Assembly (NCBI RefSeq): GCF_001039355.2
Contig: NW_019774602.1
Location: 148,535 to 212,534, forward strand
Source of the DNA: Lingula anatina
Lineage: Eukaryota; Brachiopoda; Lingulata; Lingulida; Lingulidae
Reading direction: 5' to 3'
Length of the DNA: 64,000 bases
The notes beneath the pieces are model-generated. The model was not told the origin of the DNA, searched no databases, and saw only the letters and a program-made list of their open reading frames with translations. This document shows, one piece after another, positions 1 to 12,279 of the stretch (the first letter of the stretch is position 1; each line of letters opens with the position of its first letter). The position numbers and the translations under genes were made by a program.

Positions 1-876
1 GACAGAAATATATGTGACCCAGAATACCTGAAAAATATTGTATATTTTTTTGCCAAGTGGCATTCCCTTATAAAATACCATATTACAAGTACGTATTGTA
101 AGCTGTTTTTTATTTGAAAATCAATTAGTTAACAAAAAATAAAAAGATTCCTCTGATTTGGGGTCGGTATGAGATTAAACAAAGTAGAATGAATTTAACA
201 GCGTGCATTGTTGAAATTAGCTTGATAAAATCACAGGCGCGCCCATAATAGAACTGGAGAGGTCGAAGAAATGGGTTTTTTAACAATGCTTTGCTCAGCA
301 AGTCTGCAGAATAAAGCATGGTATTTATGGAATCAAATTATTGTTATGTCTTCTATGCATAATAATCATTTTATACATGTTAGCGACACGGCGATGGTTT
401 TCATATTCTTGAAATGGTCACAATAATACCAGTATGAACTTGAATGAAAGGAGCACGTAAAGATGTTTTTGCAACCAGATGTGTTTTCTCTTATCAGGGA
501 TCTTCTATACTCTACCCTGCCGTTTGGTAGCCGCTCAGTCGAATTCGAATTACTCACAGTCAAAAAATTAAAACCACACGCGTAAAAATAGGAGAAAATA
601 TCGCTTATGTCCCTGCTGCACATGTATGTCTAACAATAGTGGGGCATGCATCAGGAATTTGTTATTTTTAGTGCATGCATTTTCTTTCTTTTGTCAACTT
701 GTCCCCTTTAAGCGAATGAAAATTAAAAAAAAAAAACGCCAAGCTGTAAAGACTTTATTGTATAAACATGGCTGGTCTTTTTAACTTACAGTTGGCTTCA
801 ATCGAAAAAATAAGACAAGATGAATTGAATTCATGTAATATGAAGACACCCGGTTCAAGGTCTTACAACCTTGAGG

Positions 877-1044
877 CAGGGGCGGATCCTGAGATATTTT
901 CTGACAGTCTTCCAAATTATCTTTGTTTATCCATCTTTCACTTTTGACCGTCTTCCGACAGAAAACATTAGATGGCTGACAATGTAAACTTGAAAATCTG
1001 ACCGTCTTCCAGAAGATCCAGAAGGCGGCCTAAATCCGCCCCTG
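877..1044 (-). mobile_element. hAT-like MITE, copy 1 (168 bp)
   Basis: The element begins CAGGGGCGGAT and ends with the inverted form ATCCGCCCCTG, as in short non-autonomous hAT-type elements. It is flanked by the direct repeat CTTGAGG on both sides, which fits a target-site duplication of 7-8 bp. It is in the opposite orientation to the relatives at 9579-9746 and 11465-11622, sharing internal words such as GACAGTCTTCC and its complement. There is no coding capacity. Confidence 0.8.
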
Positions 1045-2149
1045 CTTGAGGTAATTTTACACGCCTGGCCGTTATAAACAGACGCATACAGTGCGTTGTC
1101 TCTCCAAACTACAACTATCAAAATGTGTCGGGAGGACTAGAGAGGAGCAACAATCGCAATTTGAATGCAGCTAGACGACTAAAAGCGAAACGCACTCTAA
1201 TAAAAACAGGAAATTAAATAGGATGACAGAAATAATTTTTGTGGAGGCGCGACTAAACTGCTTTAAATTTAGAAGGTTGTGGTATCAAAGCAGGAGAGAA
1301 GAAGTGTCCCTTTTTTCTACGTGTGATTCAATTATTAAACTATGAAATAATGAAAATGAAAGGCAAAGAAGAGTAAGGCTTTTCGGACACGAGATGGAGC
1401 ACCCAGGAGAAGAGGGTAGTGGAAATAAGTATTATTCCCTTAATAGTTCGTCCAGATAGCAGATTCCTTGCAACCTCATACCTATGGGGATTATGTCTTA
1501 GTTATCCAAACATAAGTACGCATACAGGGGCGAAACCAAGATAATATGAGAAGGGTTTGGGGAACGAAAATCTCGGACCCAAGGACTAATTAGCCGGACG
1601 AAAACTATTGTTTCTTCAAAGTAACATCTCTGAACAACAAAATGTATTCAACTGATAGTATTAGTGGATGCTTATAAATAAACCCGACAGTAATGGACTG
1701 GTTTTGGAACAAAGCTTGCCGACGCATTGCACATGTTCTTTATTCACCGCTAGATGGTGCCCCAAGTTTGATATGTACACACTGCAAAATAGTTGTTTTT
1801 TTTTCAAGATATCCAGGGCATGGTCTCAAGCAGAGGCTGCTTTGTATTAGTGAATTGCAACTCCGGATCCGCTCTTTTTAAGTCAGTCAATCTGCAAATT
1901 CACGTATGTTAATATTTGCTTATATTACATACTGCACGTATATGTTACGATAAGAATACTGCTGACCTCATAATACTCTTGATAAATAACTTAAGTTATA
2001 TTTATCGCTGCAAAGAAACTGAAGGTCTGTGTAACAAAGGACCCTCCCTCCCTTACATTTCAGCAGGTTAGGTTAGCATCACTACTTTGGTTGAAATCTA
2101 AGAGGGAGCTTACGTGTACAAATTAAGGGGAACCCGACCCTCCATTACG

Positions 2150-2181
2150 GGGTGGGGATGGGGGTGGGGTGGGGTGGGGCT
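2150..2181 (+). other. G-rich tract, possible G-quadruplex
   Basis: Several runs of four or five G separated by single bases lie in about 30 bp (GGGGTGGGG units). This pattern can fold as a G-quadruplex. No gene start is recognised next to it, so a regulatory role is not supported. Confidence 0.45.
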
Positions 2182-3538
2182 CTCTGGGACGTGCCGCCGC
2201 CTCGGTCTTAAACCTCTCCCCGATTTACACACTCGCATTGCAACGTCTCCACTGAATAGATCTATATAAGATTAACACTGTTGACATTTCCCAAGGTGAT
2301 CAACTGTAGCTGTCATTCATAATCTCCAAAGATGGTAAATAGTGTGCAGAAAACAAAAATCCGAGGTCAGATCAATTAAATTGAACTTAATTTGAACCAG
2401 GAGAGGCAATGTTGCACGTGACTCATAGTTGTAAACAGATTGAGACAATTCTCTCATCTGATCATGGCAAGCGCAGCAGGAAAACATTCGCCCTTTTACA
2501 AACATGGATCTGTTTAATAATGTCGCAATTAATTTTAGCCCTAATGTAAAAAGGCAGTTTGTTAAATAAAAACTTTGGGGCATAAACAGCAAAAGCCCTG
2601 TCTCCATAACAAAAAATAAAATTGTTGATGTTTCAAAGTCTCAAAAGAAAGAATAGTTTTTCTTAGGGTTGCTCGTGGCTTGGTTTGAATAAGTTAACTA
2701 TATGAATATACACGTACCAAAACCCTTGTCATCCCACCTGCACTTGGAGACGTTAACCATTACATTGGGTTCAGGTAGTAAGACAATCTTAATTAGACGG
2801 ATTGCCCAGACGGGTCTTAAGGTTTGGAAGTGGGGGCTTCAAGTGTGAAGGGGATCAGTTGTGTGTGTGATTTTGTGATTGGTTAATCATTAACCATTTG
2901 TCTAAGTGCGACAGCTAACATTTAAACACACGGTACCCCACGCTTTTGGTAGAATTTGAGCATACCGTCAACATTTTTTTCTCTAAAAGGCAGAAAAGGA
3001 GATTTAAGTTCCCCGCTTTCTATCACTACCTGTAGGTTTGTTACATATTGACAGGGAAGCGTCCATATAATAGGATATAACGGATAAAGTCGTTCCGACC
3101 CCTTGACACCCCCCTCACGATTTTATATCAACAGCAATGATGATCATTAATATTTCACTAATGTTACATGCGTTAAGCCGTTTTGTAAAAAATGAGCCAC
3201 AAGCTATAAAGATTATTATTATTGTAAAATTAATGTGGTCCCGATGTCTCCTACGAATATATCTTTCCAAAATCAGCATTCGCCAGCTTAATCTATTCCC
3301 CAGTTCATAACCGTGCCTGGCAAGTGCGACTGAAGGCATATATGGCAAGAACCCTAATTCAGTGCAGGCGTTCTCCCAGCCCAATACCTACTATCTTCAA
3401 TGCAAAAATGACAGAATTAAAAGAAAGAGAGAATATCAAGCCAAAACACTTATTTCTTCTTGATTTTTAGACGACAATTATTAATCCAATCTTGCTATGT
3501 TGTGACACTTGTAGATAACAAACGTGCCCGGGTCAAAA

Positions 3539-3669
3539 TATAAGTGTATTTACACCGGCCGTGTGTGTTTGCTGTGATAGCTTTGTTAAAAAGACATTAA
3601 TTGTGTAAGGGTTTGACGTATTCTTGAAGGCGTCGGGGAAGAGAAGCATATCCCTGGTTTCCAGTCAAA
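3539..3669 (+). promoter_or_regulatory. putative promoter/5' UTR of V1
   Basis: A TATAAG word lies at 3539-3544, 131 bp before the V1 start codon. V1 encodes a signal peptide directly after its ATG and no acceptor-joined upstream coding exon is needed, so transcription should start in this region. The assignment is positional; no other promoter motif was established. Confidence 0.25.
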
Positions 3670-5099
3670 ATGTCACTGTTTTATGCCTGTTTGCTGTACT
3701 TTGTGCTCCTTCATGCTGAACCCACCTTGGCTCAGACAACTGTAACTGTAAAGCAAGGGGATATCAATGGGAAAATATCAATTCTTGGACCCAACGTGAC
3801 CTCGTACCTTGGGATACCCTACGCTGAACCGCCTTTGGGTAATCTACGGTTCAAGAAACCAGTACCTAAAGCTGCGTGGAGTTCTCCACTGAATGCCACT
3901 GAGTATGGACCAATATGCCTGCAAAGGAACGCCACGTTTCCTAGCTCTGAGGACTGTCTGACACTTAATGTTCATGTACCTCAGAATAATAACACCGGCC
4001 CTAAAGCGGTCATGGTTTGGGTTCATGGCGGAGGGTTTGTCGTGGGCAGTGCCAGGGTACTGGATCCTGTAGTTCTAGCCCTTGAAGACGTTATTGTAGT
4101 CAGTATCAACTATCGATTAGGTATATTCGGTTTTCTCGCTGTTGGGGATGTCGCAAAAGGTAATTACGGACTTTGGGACCAACATCTCGCTTTTCGATGG
4201 ATAAAAGAAAACATTGCCGCCTTTGAAGGAGACCCTAACAGAATCACGATATTCGGAGAATCTGCAGGCAGTATGAGCGTGTCTTTCCATGCTATGTCTC
4301 CAATGAGTGACGAACTGTTCCATCGTGTCATAAGTCAAAGTGGGGTGGGTTCCCAAGATTTTGTCCTTCTGCAGAGTTCCAAAAACATCGCCTTACTGAG
4401 TGAAACTTCAAAATGTAACAGCACCGATTCAGTGTCTCTGGTATCGTGCCTGAAAAATAAAAGCGAACAAGATCTTCTTGAAGCCTCTAATATTCTTGCT
4501 GAGACGTTATTTTGGATACCCAATATGGACAACGAGCTCATAACCGGATACGTAGAAAGTTCGATAAACTTTCTGCCAGACCAGTACCGTAAACTCGACT
4601 TCTTGATGGGAAGCAACAGCCTTGATGGTAACTTTGACACCCAGGCACTCGCCAAGGCAGAGGACGGTTTCACTGAATCAGATTTCAGCAAAGCTGTGGA
4701 CAACTTACTTCACGCATTTGTTAGACTGGACAGAGATGTGATAAAGGCTGCTCTGTTACAAGAGTATACAGCAGGTGTATTAAATCCAGACAACAGAACA
4801 AGAGTGAAACAATTAGTAGAGATGGAAGGGGACCTCTTTTTCACGGTCCCAACCCATTTGAACGCCCTCAAACATGACACAGCCAATGGTACTGGTTCCA
4901 CATTTGTATATTACTTCTCCATAAACACGTGCTTCAAAGTTTTACCCACTGCATCTTGGCTGGATGGAGCTGGGCATGTCGACGAGTTAATCTACATTAA
5001 TGGTATGATTAGTAGTGTGTGCAACGGTAGCGCCACGCCTGCTGACCTAGCCCTTCAGACTGCTATGATAACTTACTGGACCAACTTTGCTAAATCTGG
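3670..5099 (+). CDS. V1: variable first exon, signal peptide + esterase domain 1
   Basis: This single exon encodes 476 complete codons plus two bases. Residues 1-21 form a signal peptide (MSLFYACLLYFVLLHAEPTLA). The rest is a type-B carboxylesterase/cholinesterase alpha/beta-hydrolase domain. Visible motifs are the oxyanion segment HGGGF, the nucleophile elbow GESAG with Ser198, Asp319 in GSNSLDG at the acid position (Glu in cholinesterases), and His436 in GAGHVDEL. The loop ending SEDCL carries the usual first Cys pair. Several N-glycosylation sites are present. The exon stops after NFAKSG at a strong donor, GG|GTAAGT, with TAA in frame just behind it. The last strand and helices of the fold are missing and are supplied by exon C2 at 17531 (phase 2 matches). 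The predicted product is secreted or extracellular; the substrate is unknown. Confidence 0.85.
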
Positions 5100-6610
5100 G
5101 TAAGTCCTTGATTCAAAATCGGTGTATTTGCTCAGTAGTTGCGCCCTATTAGTACGTAATTTAAGTGGCAGTGACACTGTGTGAACTGTAAACAGTGTAA
5201 AACCCTACTCCCAGATATATGGCCATTTTTCTGAAAACTGATTTTTCCCTTGCGTAGCTACGGTTATTCGTTACTCTTGGCAGTAGAAGCAGTAGAAGGT
5301 TGTGCGGGCGGGCTGCCGCGTTTTATGTCGTTTTTTTTACTTATGTGTTTCATAGTGAGAGCTGAATTTTTATATATTACTTCAGCACACCAAATTAAAA
5401 AAAAAAAAACCTCCACTGGGTAAGAAAATAGGAAATCAAGGATTTAGAAATAAGAGAATAATAGGAATTTCAAAGCTTAAGAGAGCAAAATATTTTAATT
5501 AAAATAATTTAATAACAAACATAGCTTCTCTACAAACCAAAACTACTTTTTACGCGCCGCTGTTTTTCTATTTCTATCTCTACTTCATGCAGTCTCCAGC
5601 GGCCCTCTCTCGTTTTCATTACACGCAGTTTTTTAAGTATCATAAGAGTATGTCAATCAACTCAGTTCCTCTACAAAACACTAACCGCTCCTTGTTCACG
5701 CATGACTGTCAATTACTTACATTACATCTTTTTTTATTCCAATAGCAAGCTTAAAATTTAGATAGTAAGTTCAGGCCGCAGCTTACACCCAAGTATTTAG
5801 AAGCTATAGCACGTGTAAGCAGATATGGACAAAAATATCCGCAACCAAACGAAATGATATATTATTCATTGAAGTTAAAGCTCATAAAAAAGGGGAGAGG
5901 CAACAGCTCTGTATGACTGTTAAAAAAATGATAAATGAAAAAGTGTAAGGACTTTTTAAATTGTTGGGATTACTTTTCATTGCGAAGACAGAGTGGAGTG
6001 ACATATCGTTTATCTATTTTCTGGTTAAATACTGTTTCAGTTTATTTAAGTAAAATTGATTTATCTAAATTGTTTATATCCACAAATATTGGTAACATAC
6101 ACAAGTTTCACGTAGCATATTTATTTCACTGTCATATCTACCTAATCGGGAAAGTCAACGTTATGCTACAGTTTACACTATACCTTGTGATCTTGGCCCA
6201 AAGAAATGTAACAAAGTTATCTGTGGTCAGCTGCAGGCGTAACTTTATACAGATTTCTAATTGACAGGTCAAAATGGATGCCTGAAATCATCTTAGTTAA
6301 AGAGGCTTATCTTACAAAGATAACATTGTTTTACATGTGTGTCACCTCATTATTAAAGGCACTTCTACGATGGTCACATTCACTCACCGATTTATCTTAT
6401 CGGGCACTACAAGTAATAGTATTACTTAATTCAAACAAAAGATGTACGGTCACTCTGGTAGCTGCACTTCTTAATGAGTTGGCCCACAAGTGAATGTTAA
6501 ACAGATCCACAAGGGTGTGTCTGGGCAGTGTACATACAAAACGGCCTTAGGGTTACATTGTATTTCATTTACCTGGAGGCGACGTCGAAATGATGCGCCT
6601 TCCTGTCGAA
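5100..6610. other. interval between V1 and V2
   Basis: The V1 donor is at 5100. The interval contains no second exon, no esterase tail (NPN...QWP) and no convincing gene. Short open frames at 5935-6264 and 6278-6493 have no recognisable features. AT-rich runs are common. The promoter of V2 should lie at the right end, but I see no clear TATA box. Confidence 0.5.
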
Positions 6611-8032
6611 ATGAAATTGTTCAGTGCCTGTGCACTGTTCTTTGTGTTCCTTCATGCTGAACCCACCTTGGCTCAGACAACTGTAACTGTACAGCAAGGG
6701 GATATCAATGGGAAAATATCAATTCTTGGATCGGACGTGATGTCTTACCTTGGGATACCCTACGCCGAGCCGCCGTTGGGTGATCTGCGTTTCAAGAGAC
6801 CAGTACCTAAAGCTGCTTGGAGTTCTCCACTGAATGCCACTGAATATGGACCGATATGCCTGCAAATGAATGCCCGATTTCCCAGTTCCGAGGATTGTCT
6901 CACACTTAATGTCCATGTTCCACAGAATAACACCACTACCCCTAAAGCAGTCATGGTTTGGGTTCATGGCGGAGGATTCGTCGTAGGAAGTGCTAGGGAA
7001 TTGGACCCTGTAGGTCTAGCCATGGCAGACGTCATCACAGTTAGTATCAACTACCGTTTGGGCATGTTTGGCTTTCTTACTATTGCAGACGATGTAAAAG
7101 GTAATTTGGGACTTTGGGACCAACACCTCGCTTTCAGATGGATAAAAGATAACATTGCTGCCTTCGGGGGGGACCCCAACAGAATCACGATATTCGGAGA
7201 ATCTGCAGGTGGTATGAGCGTGTCTTTCCATGCTATGTCTCCAATGAGTGACGGACTGTTCCATCGTGTCATAAGCCAAAGCGGGATTGGCACTCAATAT
7301 TTTGTCCTTCGACCGAGTCCTACAATTATCACTTCTCTGAGCAAAACTTCAAATTGTAACACCATCGATTCGGCGGCTTTGCTATCTTGTCTTAAAGGTA
7401 AAAGTGCCCAAGATCTTCTTTCTGCCTCTAATACCCTTGGACAGTTGCTTATTTGGATGCCGAACATGGACAATGAGTTTATAACTGGAAACGTTGAAAG
7501 CTCATCAAATCTTCTACCAGAACAATATGGAAACCTTGATTTTTTGATGGGAAGTAATAGTCGTGACGGTTCTATCGAAATAGCGGTGCCTTCCGAAGCT
7601 GAAAATGGTTATACAGAGTCAACTTTCCGCAAATATGTCGAACGTATGTTATTTGGGAGGTTGGACAAAGATATTATTGAAACGGCGTTGATACAAGAGT
7701 ACACAGAAGGTGTGTATAACCAAGATAACAGAACGCGCGCACAGCAATTAATAGAAATCGCAACGGACCTCTTTTTCACAGTCCCTACCCAGTTGAACGC
7801 CCTCAAACATGACAGAACCAACGGTACTGGTTCCACGTTCTTATATTTTCTCTCCATAAATACATGCCGCAAACTACTGCCCGCGGTGTTGGCTGGATGG
7901 AGCTGGACATGCCGACGATCTAATCTACATTAATGGTCTGGTCAGTGTTTTGTGTAACGGTAGCGCCACACCTGCTGATCTAGCCCTACAGACAACCATG
8001 ATGACCTATTGGACGAACTTTGCTAAATCTGG
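6611..8032 (+). pseudogene. V2: variable first exon with a 2-nt frameshift
   Basis: This is a paralogue of V1 with signal peptide MKLFSACALFFVFLHAEPTLA, HGGGF, GESAG and GSNSRDG. The ATG at 6611 aligns with the V1 start; an in-frame ATG at 6590 would add seven residues. Near 7888 the sequence reads GCGGTGTTGG where V3 has ACGGTGTCTTGG, so two bases are missing. The frame then shifts and ends at 7933, before the catalytic His region. Behind the shift, the original frame (ADDLIYINGL ... TYWTNFAKSG) and the donor GG|GTAAGT at 8033 remain intact. It is therefore either a young pseudo-exon or a sequencing/assembly error in a functional one. The intact remainder and donor make an error or a segregating null allele plausible. 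Confidence 0.75.
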
Positions 8033-8778
8033 GTAAGTGATTCATACTTGATCTAAATACGTGACATACTAATCATTAAACACGATAGGTCTATAAATCT
8101 GGTTCTATTAAGACGTGCTTATAGGTTGAGTTGATTGTCATGCAAATGTAGATTGCATGAATAAGGCAGCGACAATCGGTATTGGTAATATGTGCTTCAT
8201 TAAGTGGAACGCATTTTTTATGATTGTCCCCTTACTGTCATCGAGTTCGCTTCATGAAGCTTACTAGGTGACAGTTTATTGATAGGTCGGGTCGAGGTCG
8301 GATTATCCGCTTGGGTGACTCTCTCTCACCTACTGGGTAATATAAGGTGAATCTCTCACCTACTGGTTAATATAGCCAGTATGGAAAGATGTCAATCTCT
8401 CAAGGTGCACTGGTTCAAACTGCATCGCTGTGAAAAAGGCCCCAGTTTCACCATATCTCTGTTTTTCATTTTTGTCGAAACAAAAGGCATGCTAGGCAGT
8501 ATAAAGATTAATGGGAACTTCCAATTAATATTAAGTATACAAGTATATAGAACACGTTTTATTTCATTATTGTTGGTTCTAAATAAAAAGCGCAATGGCA
8601 GAATTGACAAAAAAGGTAAAATTCACGACTGTTTTCAAACATAAAACTTCATGCTGATTCAGAACTAAAAATCATTATCTTTAAAAACCAAACATCAAAT
8701 CGAATAAACAAGCCCTTTCCCTACATACGGTAGGTATTCGACTGCCACGCTGTCCGTCTGCAGATATGGTATTTAAAT

Positions 8779-9025
8779 AGGGGAGACAGGGGTTAGTTGG
8801 ACCCCGGGGTAAGTCCCCCCCCCCCCCCATCAATTTATGACAAAGTAACTATGGGGTAAAGGAATTGATCACACCTTTTTTTGTAAAGTGACCGTATCTA
8901 ACAGTGCTAAGAAAGCGTCGGCAGTGAGTCCAAATGAAATAATTTAGCATCTTAAAGTAACTTTATTAAAGAGACTTGACAGGGGACCAACTTACCCCGG
9001 GGTACAACTAGCCCCGGTCTCCCTT
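8779..9025. mobile_element. MITE with GGGGAGAC termini (about 247 bp)
   Basis: The left end reads AGGGGAGACAGGGGTTAGTT and the right end is its imperfect inverted complement (ACTAGCCCCGGTCTCCCT), followed inward on both sides by CCCCGGGGTAAGT-type sequence. There is a poly-C run near 8815-8827. There is no coding capacity. The related sequence before V4 (12549-12680) keeps only the right part. Confidence 0.65.
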
Positions 9026-9578
9026 ACCGCAGTTTAAGGAGGTGGAAACCATGTGTGCACAATTTAATCCGATTTTAAATTCCGTCGAATTGGCCAACGC
9101 GTCTAGTTGAATAAGGTGTGCTTACCCACAACCGTTTGTATACACCCTGTGTAAACTGCCTCACCTTCATCAAACATACGGTGTGATCATTTGTGCTGGT
9201 CCATTCTTTGCTGTGGTTATTAGTATGGTCAGTTGGAGAGGGACACGTTTATTTAAAACTTTCCGACCAAAACTCCACAGAATAACCTTTTTAACCACAG
9301 TCAGTTATATCTACGTACACCATACACAGTAGTAAAACGAAACATTCAAATATACATTTATAACTGTTATATGATGAAACAGTGTGGTAACTGTAGTCAA
9401 CTAACCCGGTGGTTTATATTGAAGTTGTCAAAGCACTTTTAACTACTTTTTAACGCAAAGTCCCTGACTGAAAAAAAAAAAATAAAACTTTCAACTGAAC
9501 CACCAGTTGGACCATAGTTCGTGCGGGTTTTACATGGTATGTCCCTTAGGTAAACTATCCACAAGACTAATGATATCA

Positions 9579-9746
9579 CAGGGGCGGATTTAGGCCGTCT
9601 TCTGGGTCTTCCGGAAGACGGTCAAATTTTAAAGTTTACATTGACGGGTATCTAATATATTCTGTCGGAAGACGGTCAAAAATGGAGGATGGATTAACAA
9701 AAATAATTTGGAAGACTGTCAGAAAATATCTCTGGATCCGCCCCTG
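9579..9746 (+). mobile_element. hAT-like MITE, copy 2 (168 bp)
   Basis: The termini CAGGGGCGGAT and ATCCGCCCCTG match copy 1, and the length is the same. The equivalent place before V4 (about 13,199-13,230) reads straight through GAATGATATCGGAT with no element, so this is a filled site with a natural empty site in the paralogous flank. ATATC occurs on both sides of the element. Confidence 0.85.
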
Positions 9747-10001
9747 ATATCGGACCCGCAGGGTCAAGTACAATACCGGGTATTTTGCTTTATTTATTAA
9801 CGTGATCAAACAATGGCCAGCTTTACCCGCGAAGAAGCTGGATTGTGTAATACTGACTTGTCATTCACTACGGTTCTCTCGTACCTTCATGTAAACAGAG
9901 GTGTGTTGACACTGCACTCTACCAGGCACGACGGGTTTTCTATACATTTAGATAAAGAACAGCAGTGGAGTGCAGTCGCACAACCCTGGCTTTTGTACAA
10001 A

Positions 10002-11425
10002 ATGATACCGTTCAGTGCATGTGTGTTGTTCTGTGTAATCCTCCATGCTGACACCTCCTTTGCTCAGAGAAGAGTCACTGTACAGCAAGGAGATATCAAT
10101 GGGAAAATATCAATTCTTGGATCGGACGTGATCTCCTATCTTGGGATACCCTACGCTGAACCTCCTTTGGGTGATCTACGATTCAAGAGACCAGTACCTA
10201 AGGCTGCTTGGAGTTCTCCGCTGAATGCCACTGAGTATGGACCGATATGCCTGCAAATGAATGCCCGATTTCCCAGTTCCGAGGATTGTCTCACACTTAA
10301 TGTTCATGTACCACAGAATAATAACACCGCCCCTAAAGCAGTCATGGTTTGGGTTCCTGGCGGAGGGTTTGTCTCGGGCAGCGCCAGAGCAATGGATCCT
10401 GTAGGTCTAGCCATGGCAGACGTCATCACAGTTAGTATCAACTACCGTTTGGGCATGTTTGGCTTTCTTACTATTGCGGACGATGTAAAAGGTAATTTCG
10501 GACTTTGGGACCAACACCTCGCTTTCAGATGGATAAAAGACAACATTGCTGCCTTTGGAGGGGACCCCAATAGAATCACGATATTCGGAGGATCTGCAGG
10601 CAGTATGAGCGTGTCGTTCCACGCTATGTCTCCAATGAGTAACGGACTGTTCCATCGTGTCATAAGCCAAAGTGGGATTGGCACTCAATATTCTGTCCTT
10701 CGACCTAATCCCACAATTGTCACTTCTGTGAGCAAAACTTCAAATTGTAACACCACCGATTCGGCGGCTTTGCTATCTTGTCTTAAAGGTAAAAGTGCAC
10801 AAGATCTTCTTGCTGCCTCTAATACCCTTGGACAGTTGCTTATTTGGAGGCCGTATGTGGATAACGAATTTATAACTGGAAACGTTGAAAGCTCATCAAA
10901 TCTTCTACCAGAACAATATGGAAACCTTGATTATTTGATGGGAAGTAATAGTCGTGATGGTACTGTCGGAATCTTTGTGCCTTCCGAAGCCGAAAATGGT
11001 TATACAGAGTCAACTTTCCGCAAACATGTCGACCGTATGTTAACTGGGAGATTGGACAAAGATATCATTGAAACGGCGTTGATACAAGAGTACACTGCAG
11101 ATGTCTTTAATCCAGATAACAGAACGCGCGTACAGCAAAAAATAGAAATCTCTACGGACCTCTTTTTCACAGTCCCTACCGAGTTGAACGCCATCAAACA
11201 TGACAGAACCAATGGTACTGGTTCCACGTTCGTATATTTTCTCTCCATAAACACGTGCAACAAAATTCTGCCCACGGTGTCTTGGCTGGATGGAGCTGGA
11301 CATGTCGACGAACTAATCTACATCAATGGTCTGGTCAGTGTTTTGTGCAACGGTAGCGCCACACCTGCTGACCTAGCCCTACAGACTGCCATGATTACCT
11401 ATTGGACCAACTTTGCTAAATCTGG
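10002..11425 (+). CDS. V3: variable first exon, esterase domain 1 with altered active site
   Basis: The signal peptide begins MIPFSACVLFCVILHADT. The frame is open upstream to 9813, but that extension is frame-disrupted in the V4 flank, so 10002 is the likely start. The domain keeps the nucleophile Ser, Asp in GSNSRDG and His in GAGHVDEL. Two active-site neighbours differ from all paralogues. The oxyanion segment reads PGGGF instead of HGGGF (CCT at 10355-10357), and the elbow reads GGSAG instead of GESAG (GGA at 10589-10591). Activity may be weakened or changed. The exon ends NFAKSG with donor GG|GTAAGT at 11426, phase 2, like the other V exons, and would join C2 at 17531. Confidence 0.83.
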
Positions 11426-11464
11426 GTAAGTGATAAATACTTGTTCTAAATACATGGCATACGA

Positions 11465-11622
11465 CAGGGGCGGATTTTGGCCGTGTTCTGGGAGACGACC
11501 AGATTTTCAAGTTTACATTGACGGGTATGTAATTTTTTCTGACGAAATACGGTCAAAATGGTGGATGGATCAACAAAATTAATTTGGAAGACTGTCAGAA
11601 AATATCTCTGGATCCAGCCCTG
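11465..11622 (+). mobile_element. hAT-like MITE, copy 3 (about 158 bp)
   Basis: It begins CAGGGGCGGAT and ends ATCCAGCCCTG, a slightly decayed end. The interior is shared with the copy at 9579-9746. The matching position behind V2 (about 8060-8075) has no element, so the insertion came after the V2/V3 flanks were duplicated. Confidence 0.8.
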
Positions 11623-12279
11623 TACTAATAATTAAACACTATAGGTTTGTAATCTGCTTCTATTAAGACGTGCTTATAGGTTGAGTTGATTGTCATGCAA
11701 ATGCAGACTGCATGAATAAGGCGGCGACCTACCGGTATTGGTAATATGTGCTTCATTAAATGGAACGCATTTTATTATTATTATTGTTATTATTATTATT
11801 ATCAATAATGATGTTCTGATATCTCTTACTGTCAACGAGTTCGCTTCATGAAGCTTACTAGGTGAGAGTTCATTGTTAGGTCGGGTCGAGATTGGATTAT
11901 CCGCTTGGGTGACTCTCTCTCACCTACTGGGTAATATAAGGTGAATCTCTCACCTATTAGTTAATATGGCCTATATGGAAAGTTGTCAGTCTCTCAAGGT
12001 GCAGCGGTTCAAACTGCATCGCCGTGAAAAAGGCCCCAGTTTCACCAAATCTCTGTTTTTCATTTTTGTCAAAATAAAAGGCATGCTAGGCAGTATATAG
12101 ATTAATGGGAACTTTCAATTAATATTTAGTATACATGTAGAACACGTTTTATTTCATTATTGTTGGTTATAAATAAAAAGCGCAATGGCAGACTTGACAA
12201 AAAGGTAAACTTCACGACTGTTTTCACGCATTAAACTTCATGCTGAATCAAAACTAAATATCATTGGCCGCATTCACAT

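Larger units (their letters stand above)
1..3669. other. left flank, no gene recognised
   Basis: I see no convincing coding exon on either strand; the short open frames here lack family motifs and splice context. The stretch holds one MITE (877-1044) and a G-rich tract near 2150-2181. The last 150 bases before 3670 probably contain the promoter and 5' UTR of the first variable esterase exon. Confidence 0.5.
8033..10001. other. interval between V2 and V3
   Basis: No coding exon is recognised. The segment about 8090-8710 is repeated behind V3 (about 11,640-12,260), and about 8893-9535 is repeated before V4 (12,549-13,195), showing a tandem duplication of roughly 3.4 kb including flanks. Two MITEs (8779-9025 and 9579-9746) interrupt it. 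A short tandem repeat of a CTCTCACCTACTGG-containing unit lies near 8320-8372. Confidence 0.6.

Noticed and set aside
3844-4901. Minus-strand open frames opposite the V exons (repeated opposite all paralogues)
   Set aside because: They are antisense shadows of the conserved esterase coding sequence, with no independent motif or splice context.
9813-10001. 63-codon in-frame extension upstream of V3
   Set aside because: The homologous stretch before V4 has indels that break the frame, and the conserved signal peptide starts at 10002.
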